Origin: Diadophis punctatus similis
Lineage: Eukaryota > Chordata > Lepidosauria > Squamata > Dipsadidae
Reading direction: 5' to 3'
DNA length: 64,000 nucleotides
Assembly: GCA_023053685.1 (NCBI GenBank)
Contig: JALIGW010000001.1
Span: forward strand, 65,911,740-65,975,739
Shown here: positions 45,930 through 60,315 of the stretch, one piece after another
Numbering within the stretch: the stretch's first letter is position 1
How the letters are laid out: each line of letters starts with the position of its first letter
Made by a program: the position numbers and the translations under genes
The notes under the pieces: model-generated
The model's database searches: none
Told to the model about the DNA's origin: nothing
What the model saw: the letters and a program-made list of their open reading frames with translations, nothing else

Positions 45930-47372
45930 AACAGAAAAAGGATGGACTTTCATTGTACAGTTGTGACTGCCAGAGGACTGGAAAAGAGCTGATGTCATTC
46001 CCATATTCAAAAAAGGAAAAAAACAGATCCAGGAAACTACAGACCCATCAACCTGACCTCAATACCAGGGAAGATTCTGGAAAAGATAATCAAGCAACAA
46101 ATCAGCGAACACCTAGAAGCAAACAAAGTAATAACCAAAAGCCAACATGGGCTTGTCAAAAACAGATCATGCCAGACTAATCTTATTGCATTCTTTGACA
46201 AAGTGACAAAATTAGTGAACCAGTGGAATGCTGTTGATATAATTTACTTGGACTTCAGTAAGGCATTTGACAAAGTAGACCATAACCTACTATTTGATAA
46301 AATAGAAATATGTGGGTTAGACAGCATCACCACAAGATGGATTCGTAACTGGCTGACCAACCACACTCAACGTGTGGTCCTCAATGGAACTGCATCTACA
46401 TGGAGGAAGGTATGCAGTGGGGTATGCAGGGCTCTGTTTTAGGCCCAGTACTCTTCAACATATTCAATGATTTGGACGAAGGGATAGATGGGGAACTCAT
46501 CAAATTTGCAGACAACACCAAACTAGCAGGAATAGCCAAAAACTCCAGAAGATAGGCTCAAGATACAGAAGGATCTTGACAGACTTGAACATTGGGCACT
46601 ATCTAACAAAATGAAATTCAATGGTGAAAAAAATAAGGTTCTACATTTAGGCAAGAAAAACAAAATGCACAGGTACATTATATGTGGTACCTTGCTCAAT
46701 AGTTGTAACTGTGAGAGGGATCTTGGAGTCCTAGTGGACAATGACTTAAATATGAGCCAGCAGTTTGTTGCAGCTACCAAAAAAGCCAACACAGTTCTAG
46801 GCTGCATAAGCAGAGGGATAGAATCAAGATCACATGAAGTGTTAATACCACTTTATAATGCCTTGGTAAGGCCACATTAGGAATACTGCATCTAATTTTG
46901 GTCCACGATGTAAAAAATATGTTGAGACTCTAGAAAGAGTGCAGAGAAGAGCAACAAAGATGATTAGGGGACTTGAGGATAAAACATAAGGAATGGTTGC
47001 TGGAACTGGATATGTCTAGTCTTATGAAAAGAAGGACTAGGGGTGATATGATAGCAGTGTTCCGATATTTCAGGGGCTGCCACAAAGAAGAGGGAGTCAA
47101 ACTATGCTCCAAAGCACCTGAGGGTAGAACAAGAAGCAATGGGTGGAAACTAATCAAGGAGAGAAGCAACTTAGAACTAAGGAGAAATTTCCTGACAGTT
47201 AGAACAATTAATCAGTGGAACAACTTGCCTCCAGAAGTTGTGAATGCTCCAACACTGGAAGTTTTAAAGAAGAGATTAGATAACCATTTGTCTGAAGTGG
47301 TGTAGGGTTTCCTGCCTAAGCAGGGGGTTGGACTAGAAGACCTCCAAGGTCCCTTCCAACTCTATTATTCTT
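45930..47372 (+). pseudogene. Decayed CR1 LINE reverse transcriptase (5'-truncated)
   Basis: Successive frames encode a CR1 reverse transcriptase. RT1-2 region: DWKRADVIPIFKKG-like. Palm: IIYLDFSKAFDKVDHNLL and [17 protein letters not shown]. Catalytic box: KFADNTKL, where family members have FADD. Then LHLGKKNK, NMSQQFVAATKKANTVLG, LIPLYNALVRPH and TINQWNNLPPEVV. The 3' end is GGTTGGACTAGAAGACCTCC ... CCTTCCAACTCTATTATTC, the CR1 hallmark. Stops and frameshifts near 46440, 46555, 46880 and 46985 and the FADD-to-FADN change make it inactive. The endonuclease domain is missing. A mobile-element relic, not a host gene. Confidence 0.93.
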
Positions 47373-49590
<2,218 letters not shown>

Positions 49591-49598
49591 GTCTAAGT

Positions 49599-50612
49599 CA
49601 GGGGTCTGCAACCTTAAACACTCAAAGAGCCACTTGGGCCCGTTTCCCGCAGAAAACAAAACAACGGGAGCCACAAAACCTGGGTGGGCGTGGCCAATTC
49701 GACATCAGTCACTCCCATCCAGTCACATGACCCCCCCAGCCACACTTACCTAGGTTTTGTGGCTCCCCATATTTTGTTTTCTATGGGAAATAGGTATCTC
49801 CCTCTCTCTGTCTCTCTCTTCCTCTCTCATCTCTCTCTCTCCCTCCCTCCCTCTCATCTCTCTCACACACACACAGTCGGCCACGGGTCGCAAGAGGAGG
49901 GGGAGGAGGAGGGAAGCCTCTGCCGTGGGTTGCGCTCATTCCTCAGCCAACCCAGATTTCTAAAAGGAAGAACAAAAAATGGGTAGCGAAGAGCCTCAGA
50001 GCACGCAGGGCTTTCCGAGAGAGTGAGAAGAGACACAGAGACAGGCAGTGAGATACAGAGAGAGGGGGGGAGAGAACCCTAACCCCCCAATGGCCCAGTC
50101 ATCGCTGCCCGGGAAAGGAACAGGAAACAGAAAGTGGTGCGTTTCAAAGGCGATGAACAGTATTCCGCTGCGAGAGCCAGGCCAGGCCTCTCTGCCATCC
50201 AACTCACTAATGGGGCTGCTTTTCCCCCGCCCCCCCTCTGGGCTGTTGTGCTCGGTGCTTGGAGGGGGAGGGGAACACTTCCTCACGCCGCCACCTTCTT
50301 TCTCTTGGCCCCACCGGCAAGGGAGGAGGAAGGCCAGGCTTGGGGGATGGCCCCCACCCTGCAAGATCTGCCTCCGCCATTCTCTCCCAGCCCTCTTTGC
50401 TGGTGGCAACAGCAAATGTACCGCAACGAAGGTGGAATGCTGTTGCCGTGCAAAGGCAAGTAGAGGGACGTTTCGCTCCTGCACTAAGGCTCCGGCCATG
50501 CCACTGCCATGACAGGATGATGGCTCTTTCATCCCTCTGCCATGACAGGGAGCCGCAGCAGAAGGCCCAAAGAGCCACATGTGGCTCTGGAGCCGCAGGT
50601 TGCAGACTCCTG
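49599..50612. mobile_element. 1-kb hAT element, TSD GTCTAAGT
   Basis: Starts CAGGGGTCTGCAACCTTAAA and ends GCAGGTTGCAGACTCCTG. GTCTAAGT is perfectly duplicated at 49591-49598 and 50613-50620. Subterminal AAAGAGCCAC and GTGGCTC motifs recur at both ends. The interior is GC-rich with a CT/GA-rich segment (49797-49875). Overlapping frames of 100-190 codons occur on both strands but none resembles a hAT transposase, so it is non-autonomous. Confidence 0.93.
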
Positions 50613-50620
50613 GTCTAAGT

Positions 50621-51590
50621 TATTAATCAACAATAGAACAGGAGGGCAATTTCTTTTGCAGCCATAAGCTATGAATGTCTTCCTCTAAGTTGAGGTTCCA
50701 ACGTCTTCTGAAAGAAGAGAAAAGCAAAAGAGGAGGAACAGGATGAGTAACGGAGATATACGGAGAAGGCTAGAAAAGCAATTAGTTTCCCAGACTGACC
50801 ATCTCTTTGATTAATCCAAGAATGCTAAGTAGGAAGTTCAGTGAAAAGCAGTAGGAGAGTGGCTGAGGCATTGTGCTCCTCAATCTGCTTCCAGTGGTTA
50901 GGTTCTCTGAATGAACCCATTGTCTGGGTTTGCACAGTAACTAATTATTTATTTACATACAGCAGGCTGGGTTTGTACACAAAACTCTTAACAATGTTTA
51001 AAGCTAATTTCGTACATTGTAACGAATACAGCCTTTAGTATGTTGTGTGAGGCTTTGAGTGGACCTGTTGTTCAGCTTCAGGCAGTTTGCTCTCTGGTGT
51101 CCAGATTGGCAGAATGGTGACTGGAGATAAAGAAAGTTGCTGTAAGATTGAGTCAAAGTCTCCATCCTTTTAGATCAGGATGGCCTCCACTTCCTGGCTT
51201 TCCCCATTTTCAGACAGATACTCTGATGTGAGGACTTAAACTGGAACATTTAGCCTACAAGGCCTGTGTTCTATTACTACTATAAATTGTAGTGCCTCTC
51301 CAAACTGGGACTCAGATTGCATAAGTATAGAAGGATCCATCCGAGCCTGCAATCTGCAATCAGAATCATGAGGGTGTGGCAGGCGAGACTTGATATTCTC
51401 ATATAATGTATTTTCCAGCAATATCAACTTATGAGAATAACATATGAGAGAATTGAGATGATTTCCAGCTGGGGGGGCGGAAAGAACCCTCATATGTGGT
51501 ACCGGTAAAGGAAAAATCAAGATCAAGAAATCAGGAAATCAAGAAGTAAACAATACCCCAAATCAAGGAAGTGCCAAACAAGCTAATAAT
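50621..51590. other. Unassigned non-coding sequence
   Basis: No exon or repeat identified; one G-run at 51471-51477. Confidence 0.4.
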
Positions 51591-51760
51591 AAACAGTCCA
51601 ACCAAAAAGCTTCCAAGACCACTCCCACAAACTCTAGAATATAAACTGAGAGCAAACCCCACTCCTTACTAGCACTGATGATGTTACCTAGTTTGGGTAA
51701 TGTCTGCAAGAAAACAACTAAACTCAGAGAGAACCATGATCAGTGAAATCTATGTAAGTT
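51591..51760 (+). mobile_element. Penelope-like element fragment with hammerhead-like core
   Basis: CAGTCCAACCAAAAAGCTTC, ACCACTCCCACAAACTC, AGCAAACCCCACTCC, then TAGCACTGATGATGTTACC, GGGTAATGTCTGCAAG and AAAACAAC. CTGATGA (51675-51681) is followed by a short hairpin (TTACC / GGTAA). The GAAAC expected after the hairpin is deleted here. Shares sequence with 42258-42350. Confidence 0.5.
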
Positions 51761-51767
51761 TCATATA

Positions 51768-52261
51768 CCGTATTTTTTGGAGTATAAGACGCACCTTTTT
51801 CCTCCCTAAAAGTGGCTGAAAATTTGGGTGTGTCTTATACTTCGAATGTAGCTTTTTTCCCCCAGCCCTAACTAGGTGCTAACTATCTTCCCAGCTCTTA
51901 CCGGCTTGCAGGTTCTTTCATTGTTATTCTCTCAGAAGAAGGTTTTTTTAAGTCCTAACCAGGGGATAAAATAATGTGCTGAAGCTGCTCCGAATAAGTT
52001 TTTTTCTAGCCCTAACTATCCTAACCAGGTGCTAACTATCTTCCCAGCTCTTACTGGCTTGCATGCTCTTTCATTGTTACTCTCTCAGAAGAAGGTTTTT
52101 TTAAGTCCTAACCAGGGGATAAAATAATGTGCTGAAGCTGACCAGACTAAGGATGCTAGCCAGATGAATACCTGGTAGGCAGATTGTTTTCCCCTATTTT
52201 CCTCCCCAAAAACTAAGGTGCATCTTATACTCCGGTGCGTCTTATACTCCGAAAAATAGGG
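51768..52261. mobile_element. TA-flanked MITE (TATAAGACGCACC ends) with internal duplication
   Basis: Left end CCGTATTTTTTGGAGTATAAG then ACGCACC; right end GGTGCGTCTTATACTCCG then AAAAATAGGG. TA at both junctions. Two 116-bp copies (51872-51987 and 52025-52140) starting ACTAGGTGCTAACTATC / ACCAGGTGCTAACTATC lie 153 bp apart inside. Confidence 0.8.
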
Positions 52262-52263
52262 TA

Positions 52264-52984
52264 TATATCCTTTGGGAGTGGTTGATATATTTCAGTCTTC
52301 CTCAGGCTCCTGTTCTTTCTTTATTTGAGTTCCTGGCTCACGCCTGACTCACCAAGGTCCTGATTACAGAACATTTGCTCCCTTTGTAAGATGACTCACC
52401 TTTATGGATGAAAGACAAGGAAAGAACAACCTGGACTAAATGGGTCTCTGTGGCCTTCCTAGTGACTAACCAGGTAAACATTTTTTTAATGTCTGACAAC
52501 TCTTTGCTTCTTGATAATGCTTAATGTCAAGGCCTGAATATAGGTCTGTCATCTTTTAATAAGGGACTTTTAAAGCACTGGTTGAAACTCTGAACAAATT
52601 AAGTGTGTTCTCTTGCTTGCTTGTTTGGGAACTTTCTTTCTCGACTGGAGAGCTCAAGAGACGATCCTCCTGAGAGCTTTTCTTCTTGACTTGAGGTCAT
52701 CAGACATCTCCTGTATAAAGCTTTTCTCCCTCTTTTTGTTTCTTTACCTTTTACAGTAATGTTTTTCAGCAATCTTTGGCTAATGGGAAGGAATGTATGC
52801 TATAAGGCTACCAGCATGGTACATTTTATGATGCATTAGTCTCCTGTAGAATTTTCCAATATGAAAATATGAAATACAGGTATGGTATTCATAATAAACT
52901 TCAAATGCCTAATACAGAATGGATTTCAATTCAGCCTGCGATTCCCTAAAGCTCTCCACTTTATTTGCGGACATTAAATGCTTT
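52264..52984. other. Unassigned non-coding sequence
   Basis: No exon or repeat recognised. Confidence 0.4.
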
Positions 52985-53067
52985 CAGAGTGGTTAGAATA
53001 GAATAGAGCTGGAAGGAACCTTGGCGTCTTCTAGTCCAGCCCCCTGCTCAAGCAGGAGAACCTATAC
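52985..53067 (-). mobile_element. CR1 3' terminus, antisense
   Basis: GAATAGAATAGAGCTGGAAGG, AACCTTGGCGTCTTCTAGTCC and CCCCTGCTCAAGCAGGAGAACC are the complement of the CR1 3' end seen at 47310-47370. A hAT fragment begins immediately afterwards. Confidence 0.85.
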
Positions 53068-53230
53068 CAGTGATGGTGAACCTGTTTTCCCTCGGGTGCT
53101 GAAAGTGTGTGCTCGCACACTGTTGCATGTGCGCGAGTGCCCACACCCATAATGCATTGCCCCTCCTGCACGTCCCACCCCCTGCACATGCGCATGTGTC
53201 ACGATGTGAATATTGCCAGTTGAGCACCTC
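53068..53230. mobile_element. hAT element fragment abutting CR1
   Basis: CAGTGATGGTGAACCTGTTTTC, CCCTCGGGTGCTGAAAGTG and GCGAGTGCCCACACCCATAA are the inverted counterpart of the right end of the element at 28495. The other terminus is missing. Confidence 0.75.
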
Positions 53231-53540
53231 TGCAATATTTCTAGGTTTATTGTATTTTCTAATCAAGCAGACATGTGATATGTATTATTGCGCATGTGTG
53301 CATTCCAGGAGTCTCCTTTCTTCCTTCTTCTCTTGTGAGCCTCGCCCGAGGCAGACGTGAATTCTTAGCTGAGAAAATGTAGCTTATTAAGGTTTATATT
53401 TTGTTACTTTTATACTGAAATAAATATTTTGTTAATTAGAATTAAATCTCGGTTTTATTTTCTAAGTAAGAATGACTTCAAGGAATCAAGATCCTATATC
53501 ACCTCTTGATGGGAATAATTTCCTATCCATCAGCACGCGA

Positions 53541-53715
53541 CCCAAAACAGAGCTGGGAGGGGGGGAAAGGCTCCCATCCCCAAACAGACCTGGGAGGGGG
53601 CAAAAGGCTCCTTTCCCCAAACGGAGCTGGGAGGGGAGAAAAGCCTCCTTTCCCCAAACGGAGCTGGGAGGGGGGAAAAAGCCTTGCATGCCCAAACAGC
53701 GCTGGGGTGGAATCT
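53541..53715. repeat. Minisatellite, about 37.5-bp period, 4-5 units
   Basis: CCCAAAACAGAGCTGGGAGG-type units start at 53541, 53578, 53616, 53653 and 53691. The consistent 37/38-bp spacing creates open frames on both strands that are not genes. Confidence 0.9.
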
Positions 53716-53878
53716 CCAGAGATCTGGGAAGGCACCGGCCGCAGAAAGTGAGGAGAATGGCAGCCAATCCTGCTCACTTTTGTGGTATCAAGTTGGCCAT
53801 TCAGTGGCATTCTACATAAAGCTTCAACACTAACTAGGATTGCTTTGCCCTCCATTCAGATAAATCAAAAGAAATGTA

Positions 53879-54262
53879 GACAGTCCTAGACTTCCAACCG
53901 TTTGTTTAGTGACTGTTTGAAAATACAATGGCACTGAAAAAAGTGACTTATGAACATATTTACGATCATATTTACGATCATTGCAGCATCCCTATGGTCA
54001 CATGATCAAAATTTGGGCACTTGGCAACTTACATGTATTTATGACAGTTGCACCGTCCTAGGGTCATGTGGGATCTCCATCTGTAATCTTCCCAGCCAGT
54101 TTCAAATAAGCAAAGTCAATTGGGGGAAGCCAGATTCACTTAACAACTGCAGTGATTTGACTTAACAAAGGTCATAAAATGGGGTTCAACTTACTTAACA
54201 GCTGTCTTGCTTAGTAATTGAAGTTTTGGGCTCAATTGGGGTCATATGTCGAGGATTATCTG
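53879..54262. mobile_element. TA-flanked MITE (CAGGTAGT family), diverged
   Basis: Collinear with the copies at 13717 and 27650 (GTTTAGTGACTGTTTGAAAA, GCAGCATCCCTATGGTCACA, CTTAACAACTGCAGTGATTT, GTCATATGTCGAGGATTATC) with degraded termini. Confidence 0.78.
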
Positions 54263-54278
54263 TAGTACTTTTGCACTA

Positions 54279-54498
54279 GCAATAGCACTTAGACTTATAT
54301 ACCGCTTCACAGTGCTTTACAGCTCTTTCTAAGCAGTTTACAATGTCAGCATATTGCCCCCAACAATCTGGATCCTAATTTTACCGACCTCGGAAGGCTG
54401 GAAGGCTGAGTGACTCTTGAGCCAGTCAGGATCGAACTCCTGGAAGTTGGCAGAATTAGCCTGCAATACTGCTTTGTAACCACTACGCCACCATGACA
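54279..54498 (-). mobile_element. tRNA-derived SINE, antisense
   Basis: GCAATAGCACTTAGACTTAT, CGCTTCACAGTGCTTTACAG, GCATATTGCCCCCAACAATC and ACCACTACGCCACCATG form the complement of the family with a TCTAAGTGCTATTGC 3' end, as at 30384. It lies 16 bp from the MITE at 53879..54262. Confidence 0.87.
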
Positions 54499-54564
54499 CA
54501 GAACATTTTAGTGCTCTTCTCTGTTGTATGTAGTCACAGTGCATACCTTTGGGTATACATGTAA

Positions 54565-55004
54565 CAGCGGCGGGTTGTTTCCTTACCGGTGCCGGTGTGC
54601 AGCGCGCGCATCTCCACGTTTCGGGGGTGCGCTCGCTCGCTCCGCTTGTGCGCCCCCTCGCTCCGCGTGTGCGCCCCCTTGCATGATTTTGCTTCTGCGC
54701 ATGCACAGAAGCAAAATCGCACCAAAATCTCACGAGGGGATGCACGTGCACGTGAGATTTCGGCGAGATTTTGCTTCTGCACATGCGCAGAAGCAAAATC
54801 TTGCCAAAATCTCTCTCGCGCGTCCCCTCGCGAGATTTCGGCGTGATTTTGCTTCCACGCATGCGCAGAAGCAAAATTGCCCAAACTTCACAGAAAAAGA
54901 CAGACCGGCAGAGAGGGCTCCGGAGCGGTCGCGTACAAATTGCACAATTGGCTGCTCCCTACCGGAGCTGCGGATCGGACAGCTCCGGCAGGAACCCACC
55001 TCTG
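54565..55004. mobile_element. hAT-type MITE, TSD ACATGTAA/ACATGTAT
   Basis: 440 bp, from CAGCGGCGGGTTGTTTCC to GGCAGGAACCCACCTCTG, flanked by octamers agreeing at 7 of 8 bases (54557-54564, 55005-55012). The interior is arrays of inverted TTTTGCTTCTGCGCATG / GCAGAAGCAAAA motifs, as at 15190 and 36433. Confidence 0.9.
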
Positions 55005-55012
55005 ACATGTAT

Positions 55013-55702
55013 GTGTGTTTGTGTGTGTGCACGTGTATAAATAAATGCACAATGAAGTCTTAAAAAGCCTATACTAGTATATTGAAACCTCAAATGTTTC
55101 CTGCTGCTACCAAATTTGGGTTGTATAAACCCATGAAAGGTGCATTCCAGAAAGCCTCGTAAAGTAGGATGCCATAGTAAACTTTGTGAGAGTTTGCACA
55201 AAACAACTCTCTATTACCTTTTCCCAGCACAGTAGCAATGACCACAATATCATAGTATGAAGCGGGTTAAATAACTTCCTGTTCTTGAAATCCTTTGGAA
55301 ACATTCTGGTCTTCCCCAGGACTTGTGAGAATGGGCCGTCCACTTAAGAGAATGGTAGGACCCCTGTTCTCACAGTGCTTTGGAAGCCTCATTCCCCAAA
55401 TCATTTGAATGGCATCAGCAATTTAGGCAATTGGGCAAATTTGGTTTCCTGAGGACCAGCAGTGTGGGTTGGAGTCAGCATTTCTCAGTGGTACTGGCAG
55501 TGGTGAGGCTGAAGTAGAGGCCTGAGGGTGGTGGCCGCTGGCTGAGACAGCTGAAGGTGCTGGGCTCCTACTTTATCCCTACTTCCAGCATTGCTACTGA
55601 GTGTCGCTGTGCAAAGTGACCAAAAAGGCATAGATGTGGGGAATAGCCAGGGGAAGTTACAATGCCCCCACAGTTGTAAATATGGACGGGCTGCCCTTCA
55701 TC
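55013..55702. other. Unassigned non-coding sequence
   Basis: No exon or repeat recognised. Confidence 0.4.
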
Positions 55703-55710
55703 TGAATTTG

Positions 55711-55912
55711 TTTTTTTTAAAAATAGTTTTTATTAAATAGTTTTAAAAATACATAAAACATAAAGGACAAAACATGTATAAACATAACTACATATATACA
55801 ATTGTATATATAAGAATAAATGCAAATTTTTAAAAAGTACACACTGTACAAACCTAACAAACCCCACAGAAAAAACAAAACTTGACATCACACATAAAAA
55901 GGTATAATTATT
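55711..55912 (-). mobile_element. Short 5'-truncated retrotransposon copy with TSD
   Basis: Minus strand ends in a poly(A) run (plus-strand TTTTTTTTAAAAATAG at 55711). TGAATTTG is duplicated at 55703-55710 and 55913-55920. The AT-rich body (AATACATAAAACATAAAGG) suggests an L1-type 3' end, but the clade is uncertain. Confidence 0.6.
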
Positions 55913-55939
55913 TGAATTTGGATCACATCATTGTGGGAG

Positions 55940-56410
55940 CACCGCAATGGCCATAACTTCAGACATGGATCCATTTTGTCATTATAATTTCAAATTGTCA
56001 CTGAATGAAGGCTGTCGGCTTGGAAGTGCGCCCAGAATTTCAGTTATATGTCATGCCGTCATTAAGCAAATCATTCAATTTGATGCTTTTTTTGCAGCAG
56101 CAGCAGTCATTAAGCAATTATCGTTAAGTGCTGCAGTAGTTAAGCGAATCCCTTATTTGCCATGGGCATTTTTTGCCAGAATCCAGAAATAAATGGCAGT
56201 TTCTAGGGAAAAAAAAGTTTATAAATCATGGTCACATGACTGCAAGACACTGCAAACAGCCGTAAATGAGGGTTGGTTGCCAAGCGCCCAAAATGTGATC
56301 ATGTGACTGCGGGGGGAGGGGAGAGCTGGCAGGTGGAACTTTAAGTCTAGTTATAAATAGCCTTGGGCATGTCTGTCGTAATTTTGAATGGTCGCTAAGT
56401 GTAAATTGTA
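55940..56410. mobile_element. Possible diverged relative of the CAGGTAGT MITE
   Basis: Contains AGTCATTAAGCAATTATCG, GTTAAGCGAATC, ATGGTCACATGACTGCA, GGTTGGTTGCCAAGCGCCC and GTCGTAATTTTGAATGGTCG, resembling the CTTAACAA / GTCACATGA / GAACGGTCACTAA phrases of the MITE family. Ends are not defined. Confidence 0.4.
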
Positions 56411-59400
56411 TTTATAAAAGAGCCTGCAACATGTTTTCCAAATTTCTAAGATGTCTACTGGTCACAGAAGAGAAGTGTAAAAGTATACAGGGATGGCCTT
56501 GAAGAAAATATGTGGCATGCATTAGAAAAACATGAACTTAGCTCAGAAAATGGTGAAACAGAAACAGAAGAAATGGTGAGAAGGGAACAAGATAGGCCCA
56601 CCTTGAGTCTGTTCTGTATAAGAGGGAGAGCAGGGAAACACAGGCTTCATGATTCTGTCTTTATAGCCTAGGGCAGATTTTTAGGCTTTCCATGTCTGTT
56701 TTCTGACATGGCTTTCCTCAAAGGACTGACAATGGTGTCTTTCTCTTTTAGGTGGTTCTTATAATGGCAATAGCTCCCCAGGCCTCAATCCTATCTCCTC
56801 AGCTTTCATCTGAAAGAATCATATTACAGAATTTGAGATATGTGCAGCTCAATAGATGCTATTCTGCCTGGTCATTTTGAGGGAACCAGCCTGCACTTAC
56901 ATGTCAATATTTTTAACCAAGGAATGAAATGATAATAACTGACCCCTTTTGTCTGAAGAAAGAAAAGCCTGGTTCATTTTTATACTTTTGTTCAAATTGT
57001 CCATGCTAGAGAGGCTGACAGAGGTGATAATTAATCTCACAAAGGAGAAGTTTGATCTTTTCCCGGACATCAAACATTAGAAAAGAAACCGCAGTTCAAA
57101 GGTCTAAGTAAAAATATTTATTTCGGTACCAAAACAATAAATCCTCATTATCTACATGTCTGATATAAAAGTAGGTCTTCCTTCAATGGAAGCCAGGAAC
57201 AGAAGGAAAGAAACGTAGAGAATGGAATGCACACATGCTTACAAGAACATATCAATCACGTGCTCAGGAATAAACCATTATAATGAATAGGGATGTAGTT
57301 CCCTGCATATACATATAACAGGAATAAAATCACTGCGTGACAGAGGCGAATGCTGTTAATAGAAAATCAAAATATTCAATAGGTTACTGTAACTAATTTG
57401 GCAGCAGTTTGTCTAACTCCCCAACCCACCCACCCGCTCAAAGCAAGGTAACTGTAATGGAATCAGTTCCTGATCTTTTATTTTGTTCCAAAAATGTAGG
57501 TTTTTTAAAATGTAAATATTGGGCCAGTACAGGCAAATCCATAATTATTTGATCCATACTGAAGGAATAATCTCTGTTGATGTTATGCTGGCACTGAAAA
57601 AGCTGACTGAGCATTTTTATTTCCATTTATTGGGTGGAAGAAGCACAATTCCATTGCACAATGATATACAGTTTTCTGGATGACAAAAGAATATTATTTT
57701 GCTTTAAAAAGAAAGGATTATGAAGAATGGCTGGTGAATGAGTGTAATAAAGGTTTGATTTTATTTAAAAAAAAACCTTTCAGGCATTTGAGGCAGCACA
57801 TCCTCCAGTCAACATCACATTGACCCGCTAAGAAATAAACGAAGGGTAATCAGTGTTTGAAAGTGGAGAGCTAGCACGGAAATGGAAGTGTGCATCCCTG
57901 CTTTCAACAGAACCTTTTGGCAGCCAAACTTTTCAAGAAATAATAACAATGAATGCCTCTGGTAAATGGAAAGGTCTGTAAAGCAGCCAGATCTGTGCAG
58001 CAGGTTTGGCACTGGCAAATGTTGTGAAAGGACTGCGGGTGGAACCATCCTTCTCACTTGACTATAACTGAGTCTGGATTTTGTTAAAAGACCACTAAGA
58101 GTTCTGCATTGTCCAGGAGACTGGGAGGTTTCTTTTCATAATATGTACATTTTGGAAGACAATGCAAAGGAACCTTTCAGATAGATCTGCAAATTTATGG
58201 GGAATACAGGATTACGGGGTGACATAAGAAGAGATAGAGGAATTAGTGGGATCCAAACTAGATGCATCTGGGGCTTCAGAATGGTCCCCCCCCAAGAATT
58301 TGATGACACACAATTGTTTATCTGATTTGGTTTTGAAGCATCTAATGCATAAACCCCAGGAAGTTAAGGTTTTGCCTGTCCTATTCACCCGTATTTATTC
58401 TTTGGAGATGCTTTCCCTTCCTGTCTAAGTAATTGGGCTAATTATGAATATGGATCTAAAGATATTGCAAAATTTCTGCTGTCTTTTTTTCCTTCTCTGT
58501 AATCACGAAAGAGAGAGTGTGGATTTTGCCATGTCAGTTCAAGTACTATGGCAACTAGATTTCAAGCACTACTGTAGATGCTCATAGACTCTTCCTACTA
58601 ATTTTAGAATTTATGAAAGAATCCTAAAACAGTAGGTACTTCTGCAAATACGGTTTTGTTTTTCACTTAAGGAGAGTCAGGAAATTGGAGCATATGTATA
58701 AACATGCAACACTATTCATTTATGAAACTGTGTGCCACACAATTTTAGTCATTTAATATCAGGCTGTAGTGGCACCTCAAGGTACTGCTAGGAAGTGCAT
58801 AAATCTGACACAGTGTCTGCCCAGGCTTCAGTTGGACTATGGTGGTCTATAAAATTTCTATCAACTGATCAGTCAATCAATGTTTCCTTTTTGTTTGCCC
58901 CTAACTTTTTCAGTGCTGATTTCTGTTACAGGGGAAAAAAACACTTGCATCTTACAAAATACCTCTTAGTAAAGTGGATTTTTTAAAAAAGGCATTAACA
59001 TCTTTAATGAATGAAATGCACATTTCAAAAAATATAAACCAGTTTCCCAGATATTTAGTTTAAGCTCAGCATATGGTATGAACCAGCCAATCTTTTTTTT
59101 TTAAACAGTGGCTTATCATTTGTTAACCTAGCCAGATGTATAAGATCAAAATTTATTGTCTTTTTATTAATGTTGGTTCTTTTCTTCCACTCTATGGACC
59201 ATCCCATGGAATTCTACCAAAAGCAATCCTCTATTTCCCCCCATTATCAGCTTTTATACCCCCCCACCATCTGATCCCATCCAGTCTGAGAGAAGCCATA
59301 AAAGAAGAGATAAGTCTGAAAATGTTATTCTAAAATTCTCCTGTGGAGAGAACGTAAGTTGAAAGATCACTTCTACTTAAAGAAGGAACGAGCGGAATAT

Positions 59401-59459
59401 AAAGCAATCTGTTTTCTTAAACGTTTCATATATGAAGGAATAGATTATCTCATTCTGTA
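56411..59459. other. Unassigned non-coding sequence
   Basis: AT-rich sequence with no recognised exon, RNA gene or repeat. Short open frames are unsupported. Confidence 0.4.
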
Positions 59460-60315
59460 TCATGACACCTAGTTTTTTTTTTTAATTCAAAAAAGTTTTA
59501 TTAGTACAAACTTACATAAGTAGTAGCAAAATATTAAATATAAAATACAAACATTTTTGTTTTTTTCTCCCCCCCCCAAACCCACCCCCTTCCCTCCCCA
59601 CCTCCCCCCCGGACTTCCCAGAGATAATACAGGGCATAATAATAAATTTAAATTGTTAATAAAAAGAGAAAGAAAAAAGGAAAAAAAGAACACTATTTTT
59701 AAAAAACTTCAACTCCAAATTATACACTGCTAATATATCGCATTTGTATACAATAGTAAAGATACAAAAAAGAGAAAAAAAAAAGAAAGAAAGAAAGAAA
59801 GAGAAAACTCTTTAACAATACAAACAAACAAACCTCCTACCTCCTCCCTTCAGTCCTCTATCTTATACAAGGTAAATGTTACATAAGTAATAACTAAATA
59901 TAAAATACACAAATCTTAAACTAATATTATTGACATTAAAAATAACCTCTAAGATAAAACTTAACTAAATGTTACATAAGTGATCATCAAATATTAAATT
60001 TCATCATGATATTAATAAGATAATATTATTCTAAATTAATTCACTAACTTCAATAAACAAAAAAAGAAAATGAAAGAAGAATAAACAAATCTTCAACAAA
60101 CTATATATATCTAATATTATCAACATAAAAATAACCTCAAAATTATATAAAACTTAACTAAATATTGCATAAGTAATCATTAGATAGGGAAAAGATAAAA
60201 TACAATCATATTAGTCTCTATCCGTCCAATATATTTCAACATCACATCGTTTTGTATCTTGATAGTTCATCTTTTAATAGTTCAATAAATTCGAATTTGT
60301 CGAGTCGTCTCCCGT

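Noticed and set aside
50048..50580. Long overlapping frames on both strands inside the hAT element
   Set aside because: No hAT dimerisation or DDE-type motifs seen; GC-rich interior of a non-autonomous element explains the open frames.
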